NCBI GenBank assembly: GCA_003535335.1
Contig: DOHJ01000178.1
Coordinates: forward strand, 1 to 9,241
Direction of reading: 5' to 3'
DNA: 9,241 bases
From: Paracoccaceae bacterium
Lineage (GTDB): Bacteria; Pseudomonadota; Alphaproteobacteria; Rhodobacterales; Rhodobacteraceae
In this document: positions 1-7,286 of the stretch, piece by piece
Layout of the letters: each line of letters begins with the position of its first letter
Numbering within the stretch: position 1 is the stretch's first letter
Program-made: the position numbers and the translations under genes
Notes under the pieces: generated by a model
Seen by the model: only the letters and a program-made list of their open reading frames with translations
Told to the model about the DNA's origin: nothing
Databases searched by the model: none

Positions 1-1349
1 CAAACCAAATTCATCGAAGGAGCCAAAAAACCTACCGCAACAGAAATGGCGTCGTCGATTGAGCGGGCCTGCATCAGCTCCATTGCCGCCGTAAGCGAGG
101 TATCCGCAGCACTAAACACTGTCCAAGCCAGACTGGTTACATGGCCCGCAGGCGTGATGCTGGCCAGATCGTAATGACTGCCCGGCAGCACGGGGCCGTT
201 TTGGCTCCATTGCAGTTTCAGGCTGACGGGCGGGGCGTCTTTGACGTTGATGATCGAATCGCGTGTCAGAAACGGTTTATAGCCGGTCGGGGTTAAGTAT
301 TCATCGGGGTTTTGCGGATTTAAGCGTTCGATATAAACGTCCTGATCATCCACATAAGCCGCGGTGATGCCCCAGCCCAGATAATCACTGCGCCCTGTTA
401 TAATGGCCGGAACGCCGGGAATAGTTGCGCCGATAATGCCGCCTTGGGCCAGCTCCAGACGGGCCAGATACCACAAAGCAGGCGCAGAAAACGCCAAATG
501 CGGATCATTGGCAAGCAAGGTGCCACCGGCTGCTGATCGCGACGGTGCCGCAGCCCAAGCATTGGACGCACCGGCAAAGGCGTGTGGTTTGAAGGGCGAA
601 AGCGGGTTATTTTCCACGGCATCCGGTTTGGCGGCAAAACGCGGCAAATCTGGAAATAGCTGGCTGTATTTTGGCAAGGCTGCAATGGCTGTGCCCGGTG
701 CTTCGGGCAGGATATCAAACAAACGTTTATCTTGCAGAACCAGCGAGGTTTGGGCGCGAAGCACTTCTTGCTCCAGATGCGATGACATCTGGATGGCCAT
801 CAGTTTTAGAATGGAAATTGAATCTGCCGGCTGCCACGGCGCGATCAGGTTGCTGAACAGGAAAAATTCCGGTGCCCCGCGCCCCAGCGCGCCCTTATTT
901 ATTTCGGTCAGCCAGGCGTTCACACCTTTGGAATAGGCGTTCAGCGCTGCAAGGGTTTTCGGGCTTTGGGCGGCGACGGATTTGATCGACAGATTGTAAA
1001 TATCCAGCCGGCGCATGATTTTGTCGATGTCCAGTGTCTGGTTGCCAAAGCGTTCGGAAAGCCGCCCCTGAGCCGTGCGGCGCAGCAAGGTCATTTGCCA
1101 AAGCCGGTCTTGGGCGTGACTAAAGCCAAGCGCATAAAACACATCCGTATCGCTGGTGCCGAAAATATGCGGTACACCGGCATTATCGCGCACAATTTCA
1201 ACCGGCGCGGATAAACCGGCCACCCGGTGGCTGGCGTCGTAATCGGGCAGGGAACGCGAGGCCAGATAATAAACCACAAACCCGGCCAGAAGCGAAAAGG
1301 CGAAAAGGCCCAGAATGATGCGCGTGAGCCAGCGAAATGCAAATGCCAT
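1..1349 (-). CDS. Penicillin acylase family protein (Ntn hydrolase, S45), C-terminal part beyond window
   Basis: Seen: an open minus-strand frame starts at ATG 1349 and reaches the window edge with no stop, giving 449 codons. Residues about 7-32 form a basic-then-hydrophobic segment, which is a signal peptide or membrane anchor and implies a periplasmic enzyme. The family's autocatalytic site is visible as ASNAW, with Ser262 as the expected N-terminal nucleophile of the beta subunit. LLANDPHL (residues 278-285) follows, as is typical of S45 beta chains. Known of the family: the precursor is self-cleaved before the Ser into alpha and beta subunits and hydrolyses amide bonds of acylated substrates such as beta-lactams, N-acyl-homoserine lactones or other acyl amides. 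Family members are usually about 750-850 aa, so roughly the C-terminal 40-45% lies outside. An AGGA lies 10 nt before the ATG. The natural substrate cannot be read from sequence; AHL acylase (quorum quenching) is one possibility. It is transcribed divergently from the dehydrogenase at 1456. Confidence 0.93.
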   Translation of the reverse strand, partial: MAFAFRWLTRIILGLFAFSLLAGFVVYYLASRSLPDYDASHRVAGLSAPVEIVRDNAGVPHIFGTSDTDVFYALGFSHAQDRLWQMTLLRRTAQGRLSERFGNQTLDIDKIMRRLDIYNLSIKSVAAQSPKTLAALNAYSKGVNAWLTEINKGALGRGAPEFFLFSNLIAPWQPADSISILKLMAIQMSSHLEQEVLRAQTSLVLQDKRLFDILPEAPGTAIAALPKYSQLFPDLPRFAAKPDAVENNPLSPFKPHAFAGASNAWAAAPSRSAAGGTLLANDPHLAFSAPALWYLARLELAQGGIIGATIPGVPAIITGRSDYLGWGITAAYVDDQDVYIERLNPQNPDEYLTPTGYKPFLTRDSIINVKDAPPVSLKLQWSQNGPVLPGSHYDLASITPAGHVTSLAWTVFSAADTSLTAAMELMQARSIDDAISVAVGFLAPSMNLV

Positions 1350-1366
1350 TTAGCAGTTTTCCTATT

Positions 1367-1418
1367 TGTATTGATACATAGCCACGCTTGACGCGGTTTG
1401 TCTGGACTGTTCAATACA
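1367..1418. promoter_or_regulatory. Inverted operator-like half-sites between divergent genes
   Basis: TGTATTGA at 1367-1374 is repeated exactly in inverted orientation as TCAATACA at 1411-1418, with 36 bp between the arms. The pair lies in the only intergenic space (1350-1455) shared by the divergent acylase and dehydrogenase genes. The left arm itself sits in a short palindrome, TGTATTGATACA (1367-1378). A possible plus-strand sigma70-like promoter overlaps the right arm: TTGTCT (1398-1403), 17 bp, TACAAT (1421-1426). Binding by a regulator, perhaps the nearby AraC-type protein, is inference. Confidence 0.35.
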
Positions 1419-1455
1419 TGTACAATGAACGCATGACAATTTAAAGGAGCAGGTA

Positions 1456-2328
1456 ATGGCAAAAGTCGCATTTTTAGGTCTCGGGGTGATGGGCTATCCG
1501 ATGGCCGGACATTTGGTGGCCGCAGGGCATGAGGTTACGGTTTATAACCGGACTTTGGCCAAGGCCGAGGCATGGGCGGCCGAGCATAAGGGCCGGTTTG
1601 CTATCAGCCCGCGCCAAGCGGCCCAAGGGGCGGATTTTGTGATGTCTTGTGTTGGCAACGATGATGATTTGCGCGGGGTTTGTTTGGGGGAAACCGGGGC
1701 TTTTTGTGCAATGTCAGCCGGTTCGGTGTTTGTTGATCACACCACGGTTTCTGCCAAAGTGACGCGGGAATTATCGGGTTTGGCAACAGATGCGGGGTTT
1801 GGTTTTATCGACGCGCCGATTTCAGGCGGTCAGGCCGGGGCGCAAAACGGGGTTTTATCGGTTATGTGCGGCGGTGATGCACCGGCCTATGCGCGGGCCG
1901 AGCCGGTGATCAAATCTTATGCGCGCACCTGTAAGCGGCTTGGTGAAAGCGGGGCAGGGCAGCTGACAAAGATGGTGAACCAGATTTGTATTGCCGGATT
2001 GATGCAGGGTTTGTCCGAGGCGCTGCATTTTGCTGAAAAAGCCGGTCTGGATGGTCGTGCGGTGATTGATGTGATCAAAGGCGGCGCGGCCGGTAGCTGG
2101 CAGATGGAAAACCGCTATGAAACCATGATTGACGATCAGTTCGAGCATGGTTTTGCGGTTGACTGGATGCGCAAGGATTTGGGGATATGTCTGGATACAG
2201 CCGATGAAAACGGCGCCAGCCTGCCGGTCACGGCCCTTGTTGATCAGTTTTACAAGGATGTTCAAAAGCTGGGCGGGGCGCGTTGGGATACCTCAAGCCT
2301 GATTAAGCGATTAAGGATGACGGGCTAG
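1456..2328 (+). CDS. NAD(P)-dependent beta-hydroxyacid dehydrogenase (3-hydroxyisobutyrate dehydrogenase family)
   Basis: This 290-aa cytoplasmic protein has the usual length for the family, which oxidises beta-hydroxyacids or reduces the matching semialdehydes. Seen: an N-terminal Rossmann fold opens with the dinucleotide motif G8-L-G10-V-M-G13. The substrate-binding signature DAPISGG is at residues 119-125. The catalytic region KMVNQ carries Lys172 and Asn175, the family's catalytic Lys and the conserved Asn. An all-alpha C-terminal domain (about 165-290) follows, including a KDLGICLD segment. The start is well set by AAAGGAG about 7 nt before the ATG. The exact substrate (3-hydroxyisobutyrate, tartronate semialdehyde, glyoxylate or another) is not decidable here, so mmsB or garR is not assigned. 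The gene diverges from the acylase gene and ends 9 bp from the convergent AraC gene, so the three may share control. Confidence 0.93.
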   Translation: MAKVAFLGLGVMGYPMAGHLVAAGHEVTVYNRTLAKAEAWAAEHKGRFAISPRQAAQGADFVMSCVGNDDDLRGVCLGETGAFCAMSAGSVFVDHTTVSAKVTRELSGLATDAGFGFIDAPISGGQAGAQNGVLSVMCGGDAPAYARAEPVIKSYARTCKRLGESGAGQLTKMVNQICIAGLMQGLSEALHFAEKAGLDGRAVIDVIKGGAAGSWQMENRYETMIDDQFEHGFAVDWMRKDLGICLDTADENGASLPVTALVDQFYKDVQKLGGARWDTSSLIKRLRMTG

Positions 2329-2337
2329 GTTCTGGCC

Positions 2338-3138
2338 CTAACTGGAGCGCCGAAATGCCGAAGGGGTTTGACCGGTATGCTGCTGGAATGCCCGTGAAAA
2401 ATATGCCGGCGAGGTAAAGCCCAGTTCAGTGGCCACCTGATGAATTGGCGTCCTTGTTTCGCGCAACAAACGGCGTGCCTCAAAGATCACCCGGTCGTGT
2501 AATAAAACCGAGGCGGGCCGCCCGCATGCCTGATTGCAAACCCGGCTAAGATGGGTTGGTGTTACCCCCAGCGCTTTGGCGTATTGGGCCACGTTTTTGC
2601 CGCTGTGGTAATCCTGCTCGACCAGTTCGGTAAACTGGGTTGTCAGGCGTTGCGCTGCATCGGGTGCTTTGCTGTCTTGCAAATGCAGTAGCGTCTGGCG
2701 CTTTAGCCAAACAGCCAGCAATCCGGTGTAATGATGTGCGGCGCGAATGCGTTCAGGCAGGTTGCCTTCCAGTTCGCGGTCCAGATTTGATAAAATTCCG
2801 GTTATTTCGCTTTGCGGGGCCGCATCACGAATGCGCAAATGCTGCGGCATGTCGGGAAATGGCAGGCCCAGAACCTTCGGAACAAATATAGCCGTCCCGA
2901 ATACTTTGGTCGAGGCTTCAAAGCCATGCATCACGCCCGAGGGGATAAAAACCGCATTATGCGCCCCGTACCCGCGGGTGATGCCGGCCACGGTAATGCG
3001 CCCTTGGCCCGAGGTAAACCAGAGCAAAAGATTGGAACTGTAGCTGCGCATGGCTTCGACGCGCCAGCGGCCGCCTTTGGCAAGGCGCGGAATCGGAGTC
3101 ATACGGACTTCGGGAAGTTTGTGTTCAATTTTAGTCAT
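2338..3138 (-). CDS. AraC/XylS-family transcriptional regulator
   Basis: This is a 266-aa DNA-binding regulator. Seen: the N-terminal half (about 15-110) has the beta-rich, cupin-like character of AraC ligand or dimerisation domains, with a stretch around AVFIPSGVMHGFE. The C-terminal part has two helix-turn-helix units: about residues 182-203 (NVAQYAKALGVTPTHLSRV) and about 230-264, containing the hallmark ELGFTSPAYFSRAFQQHTG and ending in PSAFRRSS. I chose the ATG at 3138 because GAGG lies 7 nt before it. An in-frame TTG at 3180 would add 14 residues but has no ribosome binding site. The gene converges on the dehydrogenase with 9 bp between stops, which makes that gene and the acylase plausible targets. 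The effector is unknown. A dyad about 39 bp upstream of the start may be its operator. Confidence 0.93.
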   Translation of the reverse strand: MTKIEHKLPEVRMTPIPRLAKGGRWRVEAMRSYSSNLLLWFTSGQGRITVAGITRGYGAHNAVFIPSGVMHGFEASTKVFGTAIFVPKVLGLPFPDMPQHLRIRDAAPQSEITGILSNLDRELEGNLPERIRAAHHYTGLLAVWLKRQTLLHLQDSKAPDAAQRLTTQFTELVEQDYHSGKNVAQYAKALGVTPTHLSRVCNQACGRPASVLLHDRVIFEARRLLRETRTPIHQVATELGFTSPAYFSRAFQQHTGQTPSAFRRSS

Positions 3139-3176
3139 ATTTGCCTCGGCGGTAGGGACTTTTGCCCTGTTTTTTA

Positions 3177-3198
3177 TCAACTTAGGTCAGTAAGTTGA
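3177..3198. promoter_or_regulatory. 8-bp perfect dyad upstream of the AraC-type gene
   Basis: Arms TCAACTTA (3177-3184) and TAAGTTGA (3191-3198) are exact inverted repeats around a 6-nt spacer. The dyad lies in the 116-bp gap between the miaA stop and the AraC-type start at 3138. On the minus strand the distal arm is followed by an A-run, not a T-run, so it does not look like an intrinsic terminator for miaA. An operator for the AraC-type gene, possibly autoregulatory, is the better guess. Confidence 0.35.
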
Positions 3199-3254
3199 AG
3201 TTACCAAACGAAAAATGCAGGTTTTGTAAAATCTGGCAAAACGTGGCCGATTGG

Positions 3255-4184
3255 TTACGCCGGGTTAAGCGGTTTCCAGCCTTTCATCCGCGCGCGAAAC
3301 CATGTGCGTTGGCGTTTTGCGTATTGATGCGAGGCAATGCAGGCGGCCGTGCGGGCCTGCGCCAGCGAGATTTCGCCGCGAATATGGCCGATCAGCTCGG
3401 TTGCGCCGATGGCTTTTGACGACAGATAGCCGGGTTGCCAGCGCGGCTCCATTTGGCGGGCTTCTTCAAGTGCACCGGCCTTTAGCATCAGATCAAAGCG
3501 TTTGTTAATGCGCGCGTTCAGCCAGTCGCGCTCGGCATTGATGAGCAAAGCCGTGCAACAATCCAGCGGCAGAACCGGCGGCGGTGTTGCGTCTTGCCAA
3601 GCCGCAAGCGAACGTCCGGTGGTCTGCAAAACCTCCCACGCGCGTTGCACGCGAACCGGATTTTTGCAATCAATCCGCGCCAATGTGACCGCGTCCAACT
3701 CGTCCAGCAACGCAGCAAGCCCCTGATCGGTCAGCCGTTGTTCTGACTGCGCCCGCAATTCTGGCGGCGTTGGCGGGATCTCGGCCAGACCTTCGGTCAA
3801 GGCCCTGAAATACAACCCCGTGCCGCCAACGATGATCGGGCGATCCGGTCTGTCTTGCAGGATTTTCCCAACTTGGCGGAGCCATTTACCGACCGAATAA
3901 CCCTGATCAAACCCGACATGGCCGTAAAGCCGGTGATCGGCGCGGGCCAGATCGGCGTCTGTGGGGCGCGCCGTCAGGATGCGCCAGCCGTCAAACACCT
4001 GCAAAGCATCCGCATTGACAATCACACCGCCCTGTTTACTGGCGATTTCCAGCGCCAAGGCCGATTTGCCCGAGGCCGTGGCCCCCGCGATCAGCACCGG
4101 TTTATCGGCAGGGATGGAATTTATATCGATCAAAACGGCACCTGAGGTTGTTTGACTGTTGAACCTGACCCCGTTTTGCGACAT
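3255..4184 (-). CDS. miaA: tRNA dimethylallyltransferase
   Basis: MiaA transfers a dimethylallyl group from DMAPP to N6 of A37 in tRNAs reading UNN codons (i6A37), which supports reading-frame fidelity. Seen, with the start at 4184 (309 aa, close to the usual size of about 300): P-loop GATASGKS near the N-terminus; NADALQVFDGWR followed by LTARPT, the substrate-binding stretch that reads SMQVY in E. coli; IIVGGTGLYFRAL; and the C-terminal KRQRTWFR signature. The frame stays open upstream to an ATG at 4295, but that would overlap the divergent pyrH coding region by 65 bp. The ATG at 4184 lacks a clear ribosome binding site. A TTG at 4133 with AGGTG just upstream is another candidate and would start near the conserved domain. 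The minus-strand operon partners are unclear; the AraC-type gene lies 116 bp downstream. Confidence 0.95.
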   Translation of the reverse strand: MSQNGVRFNSQTTSGAVLIDINSIPADKPVLIAGATASGKSALALEIASKQGGVIVNADALQVFDGWRILTARPTDADLARADHRLYGHVGFDQGYSVGKWLRQVGKILQDRPDRPIIVGGTGLYFRALTEGLAEIPPTPPELRAQSEQRLTDQGLAALLDELDAVTLARIDCKNPVRVQRAWEVLQTTGRSLAAWQDATPPPVLPLDCCTALLINAERDWLNARINKRFDLMLKAGALEEARQMEPRWQPGYLSSKAIGATELIGHIRGEISLAQARTAACIASHQYAKRQRTWFRARMKGWKPLNPA

Positions 4185-4197
4185 TTTGACCAAAACG
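4172..4197. promoter_or_regulatory. Inverted repeat at the divergent miaA/pyrH start region
   Basis: CGTTTTG (4172-4178) and CAAAACG (4191-4197) are exact 7-bp inverted repeats 12 nt apart, straddling the proposed miaA start. The same short region must hold the promoters of both divergent genes. TTGACC (4186-4191) is the only decent -35-like hexamer on the plus strand, and its -10 partner (ATTTTT at 4209) is poor. The repeat may be an operator or chance. Confidence 0.25.
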
Positions 4198-4230
4198 CAA
4201 GCAGCAGAATTTTTACTGGGGTGAATTACC

Positions 4231-4992
4231 ATGACTGATGCAGATAAAACCGGCCAATCCGACGCCAACACGGACACCGAAAACCCGACATTCAAACGTG
4301 TGATGCTGAAAATATCCGGCGAGGCGCTGATGGACGATCAGGGTTACGGCCTGCACCCACCCACGGTTGAGCGCATCGCCCGCGAGGTGAAATCGGTGCA
4401 TGATATGGGCACCGAAATTTGCATGGTGATCGGAGGTGGCAATATTTTTCGCGGCTTGCAAGGCAGCGCCCAAGGCATGGAGCGCACCACGGCCGATTAT
4501 ATGGGCATGCTGGCCACGGTAATGAATGCGCTGGCCATGCAATCGGCGCTGGAAGGCATCGGCGTGTTTACCCGCGTGATCAGCGCCATCCCGATGGATC
4601 AGGTTTGCGAGCCATACATCAGGCGCCGCGCCGTGCGACATCTGGAAAAAAAGCGGGTTTGCATTTTTGCCGCCGGCACTGGCAACCCTTATTTCACCAC
4701 CGACACCGCCGCCACCCTGCGGGCCAATGAAATGGCCTGCGAGGCGATTTTCAAAGGCACCAAGGTTGACGGGGTTTACGACAAGGATCCGGTCAAACAT
4801 GCGGATGCTGTACGTTATGACCGGGTTTCTTATGACGAAGTTCTGCTAAAAAATCTGGGCGTGATGGATGCCAGCGCCATTGCACTGGCGCGCGATAACA
4901 AACTGCCGATCATCGTGTTTTCGCTTGATGAGCCGGGTGGGTTTCGTGGTATACTTGCGGGCAAAGGAACCTATACAACGGTGCATAGTTAA
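4231..4992 (+). CDS. pyrH: UMP kinase (uridylate kinase)
   Basis: PyrH phosphorylates UMP to UDP with ATP in the cytoplasm, the first step toward UTP and CTP; it belongs to the amino-acid kinase fold and is usually hexameric and GTP/UTP-regulated. Seen in 253 aa: MLKISGEAL with Lys27 near the nucleotide site, [55 protein letters not shown], and the closing [14 protein letters not shown]. The first 20 or so residues are polar and acidic (rich in T, D, N) and lie before the conserved core; this is a modest disordered extension. GGGGTG about 8 nt before the ATG serves as ribosome binding site. It is the first plus-strand gene of the operon in this window. The usual upstream rpsB-tsf pair is not adjacent; divergent miaA is there instead. 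Confidence 0.97.
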   Translation: MTDADKTGQSDANTDTENPTFKRVMLKISGEALMDDQGYGLHPPTVERIAREVKSVHDMGTEICMVIGGGNIFRGLQGSAQGMERTTADYMGMLATVMNALAMQSALEGIGVFTRVISAIPMDQVCEPYIRRRAVRHLEKKRVCIFAAGTGNPYFTTDTAATLRANEMACEAIFKGTKVDGVYDKDPVKHADAVRYDRVSYDEVLLKNLGVMDASAIALARDNKLPIIVFSLDEPGGFRGILAGKGTYTTVHS

Positions 4993-5043
4993 GGCTATAT
5001 TGTCTAAAAGGCCGTAAACGCTGTTTAAACAAAAGGGATGAGC

Positions 5044-5607
5044 ATGTCTGAAGAGCTGGAAATTGATCTCGATGATCTGGAACGTCGCATGAATGGGGCT
5101 AAATCGGCGCTTGGTACTGAATTTGCCAGTTTGCGCACAGGTCGCGCTGCGGCGTCTATGCTGGATCCTATTGTCGTCGAGGCTTACGGCCAGCGCACCC
5201 CGATTAATCAGGTTGGCACGGTAAATGTGCCCGAGCCGCGTATGGTGACGATTAATGTCTGGGATAAATCCATGGTTCAGGCGGTGGAAAAAGCCATCCG
5301 TGAAAGTGGCCTTGGCATCAATCCACAGCTGAACGGCACCATCATCATGCTGCCAATTCCCGAATTAAACGAAGAACGTCGCCGTGAATTAACCAAGGTT
5401 GCGGCCCAATACGCCGAAAGTGCGCGGATTTCGGTGCGTAATATTCGGCGGGACGGCATGGAGCAGCTGAAAAAAGCCAAGGCCGACGGCATGGGCGAAG
5501 ACGATCATAAAATCTGGCACGACGAAGTGCAGGCGCTGACAGATGGGGTGATTAAAGAGATTGACGGCGCACTGGAAAATAAACAAGCAGAGATTATGCA
5601 GGTTTAG
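5044..5607 (+). CDS. frr: Ribosome recycling factor
   Basis: RRF, together with EF-G, splits post-termination ribosomes so the subunits can be reused. Seen: 187 aa, close to the family's 185; an N-terminal helix with [34 protein letters not shown]; a [16 protein letters not shown] stretch; [22 protein letters not shown]; and [18 protein letters not shown]. These cover the helical-bundle domain and the small beta/alpha domain. Two ATGs lie in frame, at 5038 and 5044. I prefer 5044 because AAAGGG ends 6 nt before it, while the first ATG directly abuts the GGG. It follows pyrH by about 50 bp and precedes uppS by 18 bp, consistent with one transcript. Confidence 0.97.
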   Translation: MSEELEIDLDDLERRMNGAKSALGTEFASLRTGRAAASMLDPIVVEAYGQRTPINQVGTVNVPEPRMVTINVWDKSMVQAVEKAIRESGLGINPQLNGTIIMLPIPELNEERRRELTKVAAQYAESARISVRNIRRDGMEQLKKAKADGMGEDDHKIWHDEVQALTDGVIKEIDGALENKQAEIMQV

Positions 5608-5625
5608 GCGGTTACGCTGCAAATT

Positions 5626-6366
5626 ATGAAAGGCACTATTTTGGCCAAAGAAGACAAGCCGGCGAGGTCTGTAAACCATGTGGCAATCATCATGGATGGC
5701 AATGGCCGGTGGGCGCAGGCCCGCAAAAAACCGCGTTTGTTTGGCCATCATGCAGGGGCCAAGCGGGTGCGCCAGATTGTCAGGGCTTGCCCGGAAAACG
5801 GCGTTAAGTATCTGACAATTTTTGCCTTTTCTACAGAAAACTGGAAACGCACCCAAACCGAGGTTTCCGGCCTGATGCTGCTGTTTCGGCGCTATATTAG
5901 CAAAGAAACCAAAGCACTGATAAAACACGGTGTGCGGGTGCGATTTATCGGAGATCGGGTCAGATTGGACGCAAAACTGGTTTCTCTGATGGATGAGCTG
6001 GAGCAGCTGACATCGGGCAATGATCGCGTGCATATGACCGTCGCGCTGAATTATGGCGGGCGTGATGAAGTGGCGCGCGCCACCAAACGGCTGGCCCAAG
6101 AAGTGGCAGATGGCAAATTATCACCGGATGATGTGGATGAGGAAACCTTGCCGCGTTTTCTGGATACCTACGTGTTGCCGGATCCGGATCTGGTGATCCG
6201 CACATCGGGAGAGGCACGGATTTCGAATTTTCTGCTTTGGCAGTCGGCTTATGCAGAATATGAATTTATCGACACTTTATGGCCGGATTTTACCCCGGAA
6301 ATTTTTGCAAATATTATAGACGGATTTGGCAAACGCGACCGTCGTTTCGGTGGTGCAAAGCCATGA
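5626..6366 (+). CDS. uppS: Undecaprenyl diphosphate synthase (cis-prenyltransferase)
   Basis: UppS condenses IPP units onto farnesyl diphosphate to make the C55 lipid carrier used for peptidoglycan and polysaccharide export, at the cytoplasmic face of the membrane. Seen in 246 aa: IIMDGNGRWAQ with catalytic Asp24; FGHHAGAKRVR; IFAFSTENWKR (66-75); ALNYGGRDE (140-148); VIRTSGEARISNFLLWQ (190-206) with Arg192 and Arg198, which bind IPP diphosphate; and YAEYEF with Glu211. All key residues are present. The ATG at 5626 has only a weak upstream site. An in-frame TTG at 5641 has AAAGG 7 nt before it and may be the true start, which would shorten the protein by five non-conserved residues. The gene ends in ATGA overlap with cdsA, indicating translational coupling. 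Confidence 0.97.
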   Translation: MKGTILAKEDKPARSVNHVAIIMDGNGRWAQARKKPRLFGHHAGAKRVRQIVRACPENGVKYLTIFAFSTENWKRTQTEVSGLMLLFRRYISKETKALIKHGVRVRFIGDRVRLDAKLVSLMDELEQLTSGNDRVHMTVALNYGGRDEVARATKRLAQEVADGKLSPDDVDEETLPRFLDTYVLPDPDLVIRTSGEARISNFLLWQSAYAEYEFIDTLWPDFTPEIFANIIDGFGKRDRRFGGAKP

Positions 6367-7133
6367 GTGGCAACTGGGACGATTTGAAACCTCGTGTAAT
6401 ATCGGGGGTTGTGATGGCTGTTGTCGGGACGGTATCGCTTTGGGCCGGTGGTATCTGGTTTATGGCGCTGATTGCCGTTTGCTGTGGCGCAATGATTTGG
6501 GAATTGGCCCGCATGTGCGCTCCGGATCAAGGGGCGGAAATTATCAGTATGGGCGTTATTGCGGCGCTGGTCGTGGTTCTGCTGGCGCTGATACCGGGGA
6601 TTTATATCGGCCCGATTATGCTGGGGTTTGTCGGGGCAACCTGGTCGGTAATACGCACCAAACGCACAGTTTATGCGCTTTATGCCTTGCTAATACTGGT
6701 CGGGGGCTACGGGTTTATCCATATCCGCCAAGATTTTGGCCTGATATGGATGCTGTGGCTTGTTCTGGTTGTGGTCGCCAGTGATATGGCTGGATATATT
6801 GCCGGCAGGATGCTGGGCGGGCCGAAATTCTGGCCCAAAGTCAGCCCTAAAAAAACCTGGTCTGGAACCGTTGCTGGCTGGATCGGAGCCGCATTGGTCG
6901 GTGTCGCTTTTACGCAAACTGCGGGCTTTGTGCTGCTGTCGGTTCTGGTTGCGTTTGCGGCCCAGATGGGTGACATCGCCGAAAGCGCAATCAAGCGCAA
7001 ATGTGGCATTAAGGACAGCTCTAACCTTATCCCCGGTCACGGCGGATTTATGGACCGGTTTGACGGCATGCTCGGGGCATCGGTGGTGGTTGTGTTGCTG
7101 GTTTCGCTTACCGGTTTTACTTTTGCAGGTTAA
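6363..7133 (+). CDS. cdsA: Phosphatidate cytidylyltransferase (CDP-diacylglycerol synthase)
   Basis: CdsA makes CDP-diacylglycerol from phosphatidic acid and CTP, the branch point for phosphatidylglycerol, cardiolipin and other phospholipids, in the inner membrane. Seen: 256 aa with several hydrophobic membrane-spanning stretches (for example around residues 13-35, 60-90 and 120-150). The full family signature is at residues 208-234, beginning SAIKRK, with KD in the middle, and ending GHGGFMDRFD; these acidic residues coordinate the metal and CTP. The start ATG (6363) overlaps the uppS stop as ATGA, so translation is coupled. The frame is open further upstream to 6279, but that extension only overlaps uppS. 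The next expected gene, dxr, is absent or reduced to a scar; rseP follows after about 150 bp. Confidence 0.96.
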   Translation: MSGNWDDLKPRVISGVVMAVVGTVSLWAGGIWFMALIAVCCGAMIWELARMCAPDQGAEIISMGVIAALVVVLLALIPGIYIGPIMLGFVGATWSVIRTKRTVYALYALLILVGGYGFIHIRQDFGLIWMLWLVLVVVASDMAGYIAGRMLGGPKFWPKVSPKKTWSGTVAGWIGAALVGVAFTQTAGFVLLSVLVAFAAQMGDIAESAIKRKCGIKDSSNLIPGHGGFMDRFDGMLGASVVVVLLVSLTGFTFAG

Positions 7134-7136
7134 AAT

Positions 7137-7272
7137 ATGCAAAAAATCGCCTTACCCTGCGCAAATTTGGTCAACAAAGAGCCTTAATAATGTCGCAACC
7201 AGTCTTGATATGGGGCGCAGAACCAACGATTTGGCAAGTATCAAACAAAAAAACTGTAGGAAACAGCAGTAA
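7137..7272 (+). pseudogene. Possible scar of an internally deleted dxr
   Basis: This spacer between cdsA and rseP holds two gene-end-like elements. First, an AGGT (7127-7130) is spaced 6 nt from an ATG at 7137 that opens MQKI, then hits a stop after 16 codons. Second, in another frame, 7180-7272 encodes SLNNVATSLDMGRR followed by a short tail and a TAA, 14 bp before the rseP start. Dxr (DXP reductoisomerase, MEP pathway) often begins MxxI and ends with a segment of the form LDDVLxxDxxAR, and it is usually encoded exactly here. Seen: the ORFs and spacing. Known: the usual gene order. Inferred: that these are the two ends of a dxr with its middle lost. The similarity is short and could be chance; a plain leader is the alternative. 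Confidence 0.25.
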
Positions 7273-7286
7273 AAAAGGACGAAGCA

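Noticed and set aside
403..936. 177-codon plus-strand ORF
   Set aside because: It is fully antisense to the penicillin acylase gene, which has clear catalytic motifs; the translation is low-complexity shadow sequence.
5389..6099. 236-codon minus-strand ORF
   Set aside because: It lies opposite frr and uppS, both unmistakable; no domain is recognisable.
7231..7259. Promoter-like TTGGCA with 17-bp spacing ahead of rseP
   Set aside because: The matching -10 hexamer would be CTGTAG, too far from consensus to call, though an internal promoter cannot be excluded.
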